DNA of 11,138 nucleotides from Bdellovibrionales bacterium (GTDB lineage: Bacteria; Bdellovibrionota; Bdellovibrionia; Bdellovibrionales; UBA1609), in assembly GCA_020435025.1 (NCBI GenBank), contig JAGRAG010000060.1, positions 1 to 11,138 of the forward strand, written 5' to 3'. A program made the translations under genes and the position numbers. Below the pieces are notes generated by a model, which was not told the DNA's origin, searched no databases, and was given only the letters and a program-made list of their open reading frames with translations. Positions 1 to 7,498 of the stretch are shown here, piece by piece (position 1 is the stretch's first letter; every line of letters starts with the position of its first letter).

Positions 1-442
1 GACAAGGTTCATTTCTGCCAACTTTGGGCGCCTCCCGGACATAAGTGACATTATTCAGATCTTCTCCATCATAAAAATACCATGTCCCCTTTTCTTTACG
101 AAATTCACTGCGCTCATGGTGGGTCGTGGCTTTACCATTGATTTTGTATTTCGCCTTAAACTCTACAATTCCCGTTTTGTCCGTTTCGCTTCCCGCACTC
201 ACATCAACAATCTCTAAACCTAGCCACTCGGCATTCTTGGCCCACTTGCGATTGCCGTCCATATCAAGATCTTTTCGTGTTTTTGGATGATGAGAACTTT
301 CTACATAATCCATCTCATTATGCGCAAAAGCACTATACCGTGAACGCATCAACTGCTCAGCCGTCTGAGCCGGCAACTTCCCGCGAATCACTGGTTCACA
401 GCACTGACTGTAATCTAATTCGTTTCCACAAGAACATAGCAT
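1..442 (-). CDS. YchJ/UPF0225-family SEC-C zinc-binding protein (partial, C-terminus off the window)
   Basis: My own translation gives 147 residues from ATG at 442 to the left edge with no stop. The start is supported by GAGGAG (454-449) six bases upstream. The protein opens with a short cysteine motif, CSCGNELDYSQCC (residues 3-15), then LMRSRYSAF (31-39), the hallmark of the YchJ (UPF0225) family. The central NTF2-like domain carries the usual EWLGLEI, VEFKAKY and ERSEF elements and a WYFYDG strand (121-126). The fragment ends at GRNEPC, which in the family is where the second SEC-C motif begins, so only the last 15-20 residues are probably missing. SEC-C motifs bind zinc, and the cellular role of the family is unknown. 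It lies 24 bases after the antiporter stop and is probably the last or third gene of that leftward operon. The N-terminal motif has CSCG where CPCG is usual. Family assignment is confident; function is not. Confidence 0.88.
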   Translation of the reverse strand, partial: MLCSCGNELDYSQCCEPVIRGKLPAQTAEQLMRSRYSAFAHNEMDYVESSHHPKTRKDLDMDGNRKWAKNAEWLGLEIVDVSAGSETDKTGIVEFKAKYKINGKATTHHERSEFRKEKGTWYFYDGEDLNNVTYVREAPKVGRNEPC

Positions 443-466
443 CGTTAACTCCTCAAAATTTTCCCA

Positions 467-2164
467 CTAGTTTTTAATAGCCATCACAACATCTTTATAG
501 CTAAGGGTCCCAACTAACTTATTGGTCGTCTCGTCAACAACGGGCAAAACCTCAGTCAACGCCTCGTTAAAAATATCTATCGCCTCCTGACAGGTCGCAG
601 ACTCTGGAATGGAAATACGACTGCCTATCAATTTACTGGCATAGGAATATCGAGAACGAAAAGGGTCAAAAATGACATCTTTTAAGTCTGCCAAACTAAT
701 CGTTCCTAAAAACGAATACTTCTCATCTACGACCGGATATATAGGCATATGATGTTTGTCTACAAAGCTAATGACGTCTTTAATACTCGCTGTGCTTTCA
801 ATAGCATAAACGTGCCTTCTTACTAAGAGTTTAACGAGCTTCAATTCTGTCAATTCCAACCGGCGAACAATCCCTAAATTATCCAAAGCATTCTGCAAAA
901 GCTCCACCATACTCAAAGAAGCCTTTGTGGACCCTCCTCCTAAAAGTGCCCCCATTTTCACTTCACCTACAGCCACCAAGGACCAACGCAGAGCCAAAGG
1001 ACCTATTATCTCAAAAATAAAAATAGATCCCAAAATAACTTGCACTATGGCCTTCGCCGAAGGGTCGCTTTCGTGCATAATTTTTGAGGCAATAGCTAGG
1101 GCAGCTCCGGCATGGGAAAGGACTGAAATTCCCATAAATTTTTTTACTTCGCTGCTTTCCGGTATCATAGACGCTGCAATTCTGCCACCGATCACCATAG
1201 CAATGATACGAGCCAACACATAACCTAGTCCTAAAAGCCCCACCGTTTTAATCTGTTCTTGAATATGAATATGGGCTCCAGCCAAGATAAAAAACAAGGC
1301 ATAAATACTCAATCCCATTCCCTTCATCTTCGAATGAATCAATTGGCCTTGCGGACTCGTGTTGACGATCACAAATCCCATAAAAAGAGAAACAAAAAGA
1401 GGCTCTAATTTTAAAACAATAGCTAATGATTGACCTAATAGTAAGGCCACCAGTACCGCAAAAAGCAATTCACTCTCTACATCTTCCCGCTGTTCCCAAA
1501 AACAGAGCATCAGGCCAAGGGCTGTTCCCAACAAAAGAGAGCCAACAATGGACCAAATGGACATCAAAATGTAGTACCATGTTCCGAAGTCACTCGGAGC
1601 ATTCCAAAAACCAAAATCCTGGATAACATAAATTAAAACCTGAGCGCCAAAGATAGATGTTAAAACGCTCACGGCTAAAAAAACCATAATCGAACTCGAC
1701 AATGGCCCCTTGGCTTCCAACTCTTTAATAACCAGCAAAACAGTTGGCGGAGCCGCATCGATAGCGACCACACCTAAAAAAGAGGAAAACACTAATCTCT
1801 GAGCCCACGAAAAAGAAGTCGTCAAACTAAACAGAAAGCAGATCAAAGTAACAGTTAAAAAAATGATGAGTGAGAAAGCAAATGAGTACTTGATGTGAGT
1901 GCGGGTGATTTTTTTTAACAACCCTTTATGGAATTCTCCACCAATATTAAAAAGAATCAAACCAAATGCGAGTTGATTAATTAAACCAAGATCTTCTGCT
2001 AACTCAAAAGTGATTTCATTGAGTGCCGTTGGTCCCAGTAAAATCCCAACCAAAATATAAGCACTGACTTTCGGAACATGAAAGTAATGTGCCGCACGCC
2101 CAGCAATAAATGCCAATACCATGGCAAAACCGACTATGGAAAAATGATGGACAACTTCATTCAT
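467..2164 (-). CDS. CPA-family cation:proton antiporter with two C-terminal CBS domains
   Basis: An integral inner-membrane protein of 565 residues from the ATG at 2164. I prefer this start to the in-frame TTG at 2194 because AAGAAGG lies five bases upstream of the ATG and the TTG has no Shine-Dalgarno site. Residues about 5-400 are a Na+/H+ exchanger-type membrane domain (PF00999 style) with roughly 12 hydrophobic segments. It includes the family signatures VSAYILVGILLGP (33-45), FGLILFNIGGEF (67-78) and FFILAGAHI (291-299). The cytoplasmic tail has two CBS modules (about 447-498 and 512-565), each with the typical PVVDE and GTxS elements; such pairs commonly sense adenine nucleotides. There is no TrkA-N domain, unlike KefB/C. 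The helix that normally carries an ND, DD or QD acidic site (about 157-175) has no Asp or Glu, and the nearest acid is Asp136 in the preceding helix. The ion specificity cannot be told. It sits between hrpB and the ychJ-like gene on the same strand. Confidence 0.85.
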   Translation of the reverse strand: MNEVVHHFSIVGFAMVLAFIAGRAAHYFHVPKVSAYILVGILLGPTALNEITFELAEDLGLINQLAFGLILFNIGGEFHKGLLKKITRTHIKYSFAFSLIIFLTVTLICFLFSLTTSFSWAQRLVFSSFLGVVAIDAAPPTVLLVIKELEAKGPLSSSIMVFLAVSVLTSIFGAQVLIYVIQDFGFWNAPSDFGTWYYILMSIWSIVGSLLLGTALGLMLCFWEQREDVESELLFAVLVALLLGQSLAIVLKLEPLFVSLFMGFVIVNTSPQGQLIHSKMKGMGLSIYALFFILAGAHIHIQEQIKTVGLLGLGYVLARIIAMVIGGRIAASMIPESSEVKKFMGISVLSHAGAALAIASKIMHESDPSAKAIVQVILGSIFIFEIIGPLALRWSLVAVGEVKMGALLGGGSTKASLSMVELLQNALDNLGIVRRLELTELKLVKLLVRRHVYAIESTASIKDVISFVDKHHMPIYPVVDEKYSFLGTISLADLKDVIFDPFRSRYSYASKLIGSRISIPESATCQEAIDIFNEALTEVLPVVDETTNKLVGTLSYKDVVMAIKN

Positions 2165-2169
2165 AAGAC

Positions 2170-2176
2170 CCTTCTT
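2170..2176 (-). promoter_or_regulatory. Ribosome binding site fixing the antiporter start
   Basis: AAGAAGG on the minus strand ends five bases before the ATG at 2164-2162. It lies inside the longer TTG-initiated reading frame, so it argues that translation starts at the ATG and that the first ten residues of the longer frame are not made. Confidence 0.65.
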
Positions 2177-2215
2177 ATCAAAATTCGAGTCCAACGGACA
2201 TTCAAATTCAATGCA

Positions 2216-4756
2216 TCAATACAACTTTTTAGCTTCTGGTGGTTTTGGATAGCTGCCTTTATATTCTGGGCCCGTAGAAAGAGGATCTTCTGGCCAGAGA
2301 TGTTTAGAATAACGGATCCTTAACTCTTTACGAATTTCCGGATAGCTACTTCTCCAAAAATTCGACAGATCCGATGTGGTCTGCACGAGTTTATAATTCG
2401 GGGCCAACAGTTGAAGTTGTAACGGGCAACGACCACTCATAATACTAGGATGTTCTTTAATTCCATAGAGTTCCTGAATCTTAACTGCAATGACAGGAGG
2501 TCGATCCGTAAAATACTCAATCGGCCGACTGCGACCATGAGGGAATGAGAATTTTTCTGGTGCCTGGCTTTCAACTAAATCCACAGTAGAAACCGGCAAC
2601 CACTCTTTAAAGGCCTTTGCGACAAGTTCTGGAGTCAGTTTTTGCTTGGACTGCTTTAAATCCTCTTGAAGATACATTAAAACTTCCATCTCTTCCTGCT
2701 CAAGATCTTTCGCCCCTTCAAAATCAGGGAAATATTTGGCTGTTAGCCGAACTCGATTCATCCAACTCCCAATATGCGGATTGTGCTCATAAAAAAAACT
2801 AAGATTTTCCAACCACTGGCTTAACAAAAGTTCTGACTTTTTCTCAATGGAAAGCCTGTCTTCTTTCGGCCGAACAATCGATATGTCAAAAAAAAGAGGA
2901 GCTGAACACATTTTTGCCTCCTGCCCTTTACGCTCTTCGATCCAAGTCTTCTCCTCAATCCATTCGGAAAAGTGATATTGTACCCACTGGGGTTCCACTT
3001 GACTGGCCCACTCAACCATACTTTCTGTTGCCGTCAAATGACCTCTATCTACAGGTCGAATGGCGACAAACAGGTCCCCTTTAGTTGCACAAGAGGATTC
3101 GCTCAATTTGACCCCGCGCCCTCCGACCATTTTTGCCTTTTGCTTTTGGGAGTCTCGTCTTCGACACAAGCGATCCGGGTAACAGACCAGCAAAAGCTCG
3201 TTAATGGATTTAGACAAAAACGGTGACGCCTCACTATCTGCTTCCAGGTGAGCCCATTTCTCAAATTGCTTTCGATTTTTTTGAATCCTTAAAAGCGTTG
3301 GCCCATGAGAGATTCGCTGCAAAATGCGATCCTTTTCTTTTAGAAGCTCCCAACGATGAGTCACATCACAGCTATACGTGAGCGTCTCTTCTTTTATGGG
3401 TGGCTCTTTTAGATACTCTCCTTCACTCAATAGGGCCGCCAACTCGATTCCGAGTAGGGGTTGTCCCATTTGTGAAGCCGACACTACGAGTTTGGCCATA
3501 CGAGGACTCATCGGCCACGAAGCTATTTCTCTTCCCAGCACCGTAATCTCGCCCTTTCGATCCAACCAACCTAACAAAGTTAAGGTCCTAACCGCATCAG
3601 CAATAAACTCCTCTTTTGGAGGCGAGAGCCATGGAAACTCCTCCAACTGAAGATACCCGGAACGTTTTAAATACAAAACCCACTCTGTTAATTCACTTCT
3701 ATGAATCTCTGGGGGCAAAAAGTCCATCAACTTTTTATGTTCCGCCATTGTCCATAGACGCAAACACCACCCAGGACCCAGTCGAGCGGCTCGTCCGGCT
3801 CTTTGTTGGGCCGAAGCCTGACTCACTCTCTGTAAACGCAATTGCTCGACTCCCGTTTGCGGGTTGTAGCTCATGACCTTTTCCATTCCAGAGTCAATGA
3901 CATAACGAACACCACTGACTGTTATTGAAGTTTCGGCAACATTGGTGGCCAAAACAATTCGGGCTTCGGGATGAGGATCAATAGCGAGTAGTTGCTGCTG
4001 CATCTTTTGTCGACCGTGAAGCTGCAAAATAGGTATCCGCACTCCCGCCTCCTGCAACAACTTTTGAACTGACTGAATCTCTCCAACTCCGGGCAAAAAG
4101 ACCAGCAGTGCCTCTCCTGGACTTAACTGCTTTTCCACCTGTAAAATTTTTTCGACCAAGACTTCATTACGCCGTCGGTGATCATGAAGAGGAAGAGAGT
4201 GGGAAAGATACTCTACCTCTAAAGGGAAAGACTTTCCTAAAGCCTCGACGACCGGAGCTTTATTTAAAAATTGAGATAGCAACTGGCTGTCTATTGTTGC
4301 CGACATCACCACCAATCGGAGATCGGACCGCCGGGCCAACAACTTGGACAGCCAACCCAACGCAAAATCAGTATGTAGACTGCGCTCATGAAACTCATCT
4401 AAAATCACAGCCCCCACACCCTTGAGTTCAGGGTCTGATTGCAAGCGTTTCGAAAGAACCCCTTCCGTCATCACCATCAATCGAGAATCGGCACTCCCTT
4501 TTTTCTCAAACCGAATCTGGTAACCTATCTCTCTACCAACAACCCAATTTTGCTCTTTGGCAATTCTCTCGACGCTGCTCCGAACAGCGACCCTTCTTGG
4601 TTGCAATAAAATGACTTGTTTTGAGGTCCATTGAGTGAGCAAAGGAGGCACCCGAGTCGTCTTTCCGGAGCCAGGTGGTGAAACCACTATGACAGCAGGC
4701 TCCGCTATCAAGCACTTAGCAATTTCCGGCAACGATTTATCGATTGGTAGATCCAT
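2216..4756 (-). CDS. hrpB: DEAH-box ATP-dependent helicase HrpB
   Basis: 846 residues, close to the usual 800-850 of HrpB. The superfamily 2 helicase motifs appear in order: P-loop PPGSGKTT (27-34), PRR (54-56), motif II DEFHERS (120-126), motif III SAT (152-154), NVAETSIT (272-279) and motif VI QRAGRAAR (318-325). The DEFH form of motif II is typical of HrpB; HrpA has DEAH proper. A ratchet/HA2-like region follows. The HrpB-specific C-terminal domain (PF08482 type, roughly 730-830) carries RPPVIAVKIQELYG, SGRCPLQLQLL and FWRSSYPEIRKELRIRY. It is expected to be a cytoplasmic NTP-dependent RNA helicase; its physiological role is poorly known in the family. A TTG lies directly before the chosen ATG and could also serve as start; GAGAG just upstream is a weak ribosome binding site. 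It is the first gene of a leftward operon and is preceded by a structured leader. Confidence 0.95.
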   Translation of the reverse strand: MDLPIDKSLPEIAKCLIAEPAVIVVSPPGSGKTTRVPPLLTQWTSKQVILLQPRRVAVRSSVERIAKEQNWVVGREIGYQIRFEKKGSADSRLMVMTEGVLSKRLQSDPELKGVGAVILDEFHERSLHTDFALGWLSKLLARRSDLRLVVMSATIDSQLLSQFLNKAPVVEALGKSFPLEVEYLSHSLPLHDHRRRNEVLVEKILQVEKQLSPGEALLVFLPGVGEIQSVQKLLQEAGVRIPILQLHGRQKMQQQLLAIDPHPEARIVLATNVAETSITVSGVRYVIDSGMEKVMSYNPQTGVEQLRLQRVSQASAQQRAGRAARLGPGWCLRLWTMAEHKKLMDFLPPEIHRSELTEWVLYLKRSGYLQLEEFPWLSPPKEEFIADAVRTLTLLGWLDRKGEITVLGREIASWPMSPRMAKLVVSASQMGQPLLGIELAALLSEGEYLKEPPIKEETLTYSCDVTHRWELLKEKDRILQRISHGPTLLRIQKNRKQFEKWAHLEADSEASPFLSKSINELLLVCYPDRLCRRRDSQKQKAKMVGGRGVKLSESSCATKGDLFVAIRPVDRGHLTATESMVEWASQVEPQWVQYHFSEWIEEKTWIEERKGQEAKMCSAPLFFDISIVRPKEDRLSIEKKSELLLSQWLENLSFFYEHNPHIGSWMNRVRLTAKYFPDFEGAKDLEQEEMEVLMYLQEDLKQSKQKLTPELVAKAFKEWLPVSTVDLVESQAPEKFSFPHGRSRPIEYFTDRPPVIAVKIQELYGIKEHPSIMSGRCPLQLQLLAPNYKLVQTTSDLSNFWRSSYPEIRKELRIRYSKHLWPEDPLSTGPEYKGSYPKPPEAKKLY

Positions 4757-4775
4757 CAACTCTCTTTCATGATTT

Positions 4776-4839
4776 CTGGCTCCGATTTCCGGACGCGCTT
4801 GGCCACATCTGGCCTGGCGCGTCCCGGAAAGGGAGCCAG
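4776..4839. repeat. 64-bp imperfect GC-rich inverted repeat in the hrpB leader
   Basis: The left arm (4776-4805) and right arm (4810-4839) pair in four blocks around a 4-base loop, CATC. The blocks are CTGGCTCC with GGAGCCAG (8 bp), TTTCCGG with CCGGAAA (7 bp), ACGCGC with GCGCGT (6 bp) and GGCCA with TGGCC (5 bp). They are interrupted by a GA/G internal loop, a bulged C at 4823 and a two-base imperfect step. It is much richer in GC than the flanks. It ends 19 bases before the hrpB ATG and lies downstream of the predicted leftward promoter, so it would fold in the hrpB mRNA leader. There is no T-run on the leftward side, so it is not an obvious terminator for that transcript; on the plus strand it is followed by TTTTT at 4845-4849. 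It could be a regulatory hairpin or a dispersed REP/MITE-like element. Confidence 0.8.
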
Positions 4840-4869
4840 GAACCTTTTTCTGGACAAATTTGTGTGTTT

Positions 4870-4898
4870 AAAATAGATGAAAAACATTTAAGTTTCAA
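4870..4898 (-). promoter_or_regulatory. Sigma70-like promoter for the hrpB operon
   Basis: On the minus strand TTGAAA (4898-4893) is separated by exactly 17 bases from TATTTT (4875-4870), matching 5/6 and 4/6 of the consensus hexamers. Transcription would start near 4863 and give a leader of about 105 bases that includes the 4776-4839 hairpin. The site lies in the 166-base divergent region, so it could also influence the rightward gene. Confidence 0.5.
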
Positions 4899-4913
4899 AC
4901 TGTTACGTGCAGA

Positions 4914-4920
4914 AAGGGGA
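4914..4920 (+). promoter_or_regulatory. Ribosome binding site for a GTG start
   Basis: AAGGGGA lies five bases upstream of the GTG at 4926. It supports a GTG start for the ETF:ubiquinone oxidoreductase. The in-frame ATG at residue 32 would be too close to the FAD-binding motif. Confidence 0.65.
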
Positions 4921-4925
4921 CCACC

Positions 4926-6578
4926 GTGGACACTTTTAAACCGATTGACTCTCAACCCCCATTCGATGTCTCTCGTTGGATATTAGAAAACCCTGAGGTC
5001 AATGAAGAGGCCGTCCCAATGGATGTCACGTTTGTTGGAGCTGGTCCCGCTGGCTTAGCTGGAGCTATTGAATTAGCTCGACTGGTAAAAAAAGACAAAG
5101 AGGAAGGTGGCACTTTAGGAGAGATTGAAATCGGTGTCCTCGAAAAGGCCGAGAGCCTTGGGGGGCACTGTCTTTCTGGTGCTGTAATCAATCCACGATC
5201 GCTTTTAGAGCTCTTTCCCGACCTAGAAATTTCAGATCTTCCTTTAAAGGAAAAAGTCAAAGAAGACGCGACCTATTTCCTCACCGAATCAAACCGCATT
5301 CCCATGCCCACCCCTCCAACCATGAACAATCACGGCAACTATGTCGCCTCCATTTGTGAAGTGGTTCGCTGGATGGGAGAAAAAGCAGAAGAGCTAGGTG
5401 TTAATATTTTTACCAGTTTTCCTGGCGATGCTCTTCTTGTCCAAAATGGAGTTGTTTCTGGAGTTCGCACCGTTGCCGCCGGATTAAACCGAGACGGAAG
5501 TCCGGGCAGCCAACATATGCCGGCGACAGACATCACTTCAAAACTAACGGTCTTAACAGAAGGAACCCGGGGCCCTCTCACCCAGGCTCTTTTGAAATGG
5601 CAAAACATCTCGTCAAAAAATGAGCAGATTTATGCTTTGGGGGTAAAGGAACTGTGGAAAGTTAAAAAGGGTATCTCCGCCGTGACCCACACCCTCGGCT
5701 GGCCCCTGGACTTTAACACTTTTGGGGGCAGCTTTATGTATCCCATGGGTAGCGACTTAGTCTCCTTGGGACTTGTTGTTGGCCTTGATTACAAAAAACA
5801 CAACGTTGATGTTCATAAAAAATTACAACAGCTCAAACAACACCCTTACTTTGCGCAGATCCTAAAAGACGGAGAGTGTCTCGAATGGGGAGCTAAAACA
5901 ATTCCGGAAGGTGGATTCCACTCGATTCCGGAGCGCCTGCATGTTGACGGAGCTTTAATTGCGGGAGATGCCGCTGGATTTGTAAATGTCCCGTCCATTA
6001 AAGGCATTCACTATGCCATTAAGTCCGGAATCGAAGCCGCTCGCACGGCATTTCTAGCTCTTAAGGAAAATAATTTTAACTCTGAGCTCCTCAAAGACTA
6101 TGATCGACGTATTTCCGTATCGTATATTCATTCCGACTTGTATGAAGTCAGGAATATGCGACAGGCCTTTAAGCAAGGATTTTTCATTGGCGGAGCCAAG
6201 TCTGCTCTTATGATCGCGACCAAGGGATGCTTTCCAGACGATCGCAATCAATATGAAGAGGATGCTAAAGAAGCTCGCGAGTTCGTGGGTTTTGCAGAAA
6301 ACGAAGAGAAAATAGGGTTTAGTAAGGTCGACGCCGCTTATTTATCAGGAAACAAAACCCGCGATGACATTCCTCAGCATCTCACGGTAAATAAAGATAT
6401 CTCGGCAGAGATGGCCGATTTTTATGCTTGTATGTGCCCAGCAGGGGTCTATGAGCGCCAAGGCGACACTCTCGTTGTCAATGCACCAAATTGCATAGAC
6501 TGTAAAGCCACAGATGTTTTGGGTCCTCGCTGGGAGCCGCGTGAAGGGGGTAGCGGACCTAACTATAGAAACATGTAG
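4926..6578 (+). CDS. Electron-transfer flavoprotein:ubiquinone oxidoreductase (ETF-QO)
   Basis: 550 residues, the usual length of the mature family. ETF-QO is a membrane-surface FAD and 4Fe-4S enzyme that moves electrons from reduced ETF to ubiquinone or menaquinone. Seen here: the dinucleotide-binding motif VGAGPAG (37-43), then LEKAESLGGHCLSGAVINP (72-90), which forms the FAD and quinone region. Also seen are GGFHSIP (329-335), GDAAGFVNVPSIKGIHYAIKSG (347-368, the second FAD contact and family signature) and the C-terminal ferredoxin-like segment with CPAGVYE (504-510), NCIDC (522-526) and the terminal GGSGPNYRNM. The usual ligand set is the Cys of CPAGVYE plus CxxCxxC. Here the last position is Thr529 (codon ACA), while an extra Cys502 sits two residues before Cys504. 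A GTG start is supported by AAGGGGA. No ETF alpha/beta or acyl-CoA dehydrogenase gene is visible nearby. The gene is divergent from hrpB. Confidence 0.95.
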   Translation: MDTFKPIDSQPPFDVSRWILENPEVNEEAVPMDVTFVGAGPAGLAGAIELARLVKKDKEEGGTLGEIEIGVLEKAESLGGHCLSGAVINPRSLLELFPDLEISDLPLKEKVKEDATYFLTESNRIPMPTPPTMNNHGNYVASICEVVRWMGEKAEELGVNIFTSFPGDALLVQNGVVSGVRTVAAGLNRDGSPGSQHMPATDITSKLTVLTEGTRGPLTQALLKWQNISSKNEQIYALGVKELWKVKKGISAVTHTLGWPLDFNTFGGSFMYPMGSDLVSLGLVVGLDYKKHNVDVHKKLQQLKQHPYFAQILKDGECLEWGAKTIPEGGFHSIPERLHVDGALIAGDAAGFVNVPSIKGIHYAIKSGIEAARTAFLALKENNFNSELLKDYDRRISVSYIHSDLYEVRNMRQAFKQGFFIGGAKSALMIATKGCFPDDRNQYEEDAKEAREFVGFAENEEKIGFSKVDAAYLSGNKTRDDIPQHLTVNKDISAEMADFYACMCPAGVYERQGDTLVVNAPNCIDCKATDVLGPRWEPREGGSGPNYRNM

Positions 6579-6691
6579 TTGTTGTTTTGTTTAGAGGTCA
6601 AAAAATACCACTCTTGGTGCTTCTCTATTTAGAAACTTAACTTTTCTCTTTTCATATCCGAAGTTGGGTAGTTAAAATAGAATCTCAACTT

Positions 6692-6699
6692 GGGAGGGG
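6692..6699 (+). promoter_or_regulatory. Ribosome binding site fixing the start of the LolA-like gene
   Basis: GGGAGGGG ends five bases before the ATG at 6705. An in-frame TTG at 6690 would extend the protein by five residues but overlaps this site, so the ATG is the likely start. It also leaves a clean signal peptide beginning MKH. Confidence 0.7.
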
Positions 6700-6704
6700 C
6701 GCCT

Positions 6705-7484
6705 ATGAAACACACTTCTATCTTTTTTGTCTTATCCTTTTCCTTTTTCTTCTCTTCATTCTCCTATGCGGAAACTCCTGAATCCAAGGGATTAAAAATT
6801 GCTCGTATGACAGAAAAAGCCAATGAAGGTTTTATTGGTGAAGAATCTGACATGGAAATGATTCTTATTAATGCACACGGAGACCGAATTGAAAGAAAAA
6901 TGAACTCCATAACCAAAGAAATCAAAAACGATGGTGACAAATCTCTCGTTACCTTTCTTTGGCCAGCGGATGTCAAGGGAACCAAAATGCTCACCTGGTC
7001 GCACAAAGAAGGTTCGGATGATCAGTGGCTTTACATGCCTTCTCACAAACGCACTCGCCGAATCAGTTCTCGTAGTCAAACAGGTTCTTTTATGGCCTCG
7101 GAGTTTTCATATGAAGACCTAGGAAGCCAAGAGATAGAAAAATACAAATATAAATACATTCGCGATGCCAAACTCAACGGACGAGACACTTGGGTCGTAG
7201 AAGCTTATCCAAAAGACAAAAAAAGCGGCTATAGCAAACAAGTCATTTGGACTGACAAAGATCATAAAAACCCACTGAAAGTAGAGTACTACAATCGTCG
7301 TTCGGAACTGTTGAAAACAGCCGAGTTTCAAAATTATCAGAAAATCAAAAAGTGGTGGCGTCCTGAGAAAATTGAAATGAAAAATCATCAGACTAAGAAA
7401 GCATCGATCCTTATGTGGAAAAATCGAAAGCTAGGAAAGAAATTCAAAGATAGTGAGTTTCACCAAAAGAGCCTTTCACGATAA
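6705..7484 (+). CDS. Exported LolA-like outer-membrane lipoprotein-sorting family protein
   Basis: 259 residues. Residues 1-22 are a classical Sec signal peptide: MKH, a long run of Phe/Ser/Leu, then the SYA cleavage site before Glu23. The mature part resembles the PF17131 (TP_0789/LolA-like) family annotated as outer membrane lipoprotein-sorting protein. The diagnostic block is DDQWLYMP (105-112), KRTRRISS (115-122) and GSFMASEFSYEDL (127-139), followed by beta-rich segments with LNGRDTWVVEAYP and an AEFQNYQKIKKWWRPEKIEM block. Such proteins form an open beta-barrel-like fold that can hold a lipid or acyl chain in the periplasm. They are very often encoded next to RND/MMPL exporters, as here: the next gene begins 14 bases after this stop. 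A role as periplasmic partner or lipid shuttle of that exporter is inferred. It is not LolA itself, and the cargo is unknown. Confidence 0.85.
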   Translation: MKHTSIFFVLSFSFFFSSFSYAETPESKGLKIARMTEKANEGFIGEESDMEMILINAHGDRIERKMNSITKEIKNDGDKSLVTFLWPADVKGTKMLTWSHKEGSDDQWLYMPSHKRTRRISSRSQTGSFMASEFSYEDLGSQEIEKYKYKYIRDAKLNGRDTWVVEAYPKDKKSGYSKQVIWTDKDHKNPLKVEYYNRRSELLKTAEFQNYQKIKKWWRPEKIEMKNHQTKKASILMWKNRKLGKKFKDSEFHQKSLSR

Positions 7485-7488
7485 AAAC

Positions 7489-7493
7489 GAGGA
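7489..7493 (+). promoter_or_regulatory. Ribosome binding site for a TTG start
   Basis: GAGGA lies five bases before the TTG at 7499 and four bases after the previous stop codon. It supports TTG initiation of the RND gene and probable translational coupling to the gene upstream. Confidence 0.6.
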
Positions 7494-7498
7494 TCGTT

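Noticed and set aside
277..477. Plus-strand open frame of 66 codons
   Set aside because: It is antisense to the YchJ-like gene, whose family motifs are clear; it has no ribosome binding site and no recognisable sequence.
927..1223. Plus-strand open frame within the antiporter
   Set aside because: A shadow of the antiporter coding strand, with composition dictated by the membrane helices on the other strand.
4108..4425. Plus-strand open frame of 105 codons inside hrpB
   Set aside because: Antisense to the helicase core between its conserved motifs; no start signal.
4851..4879. Rightward promoter TGGACA - 17 bases - TAGATG before the ETF-QO gene
   Set aside because: The -10 matches only three of six consensus bases; the real rightward promoter is not identifiable by eye.
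6600..6625. Short inverted repeat ACCA-CTCT-TGGT after the ETF-QO stop as a terminator
   Set aside because: The stem has only four base pairs and no following T-run.
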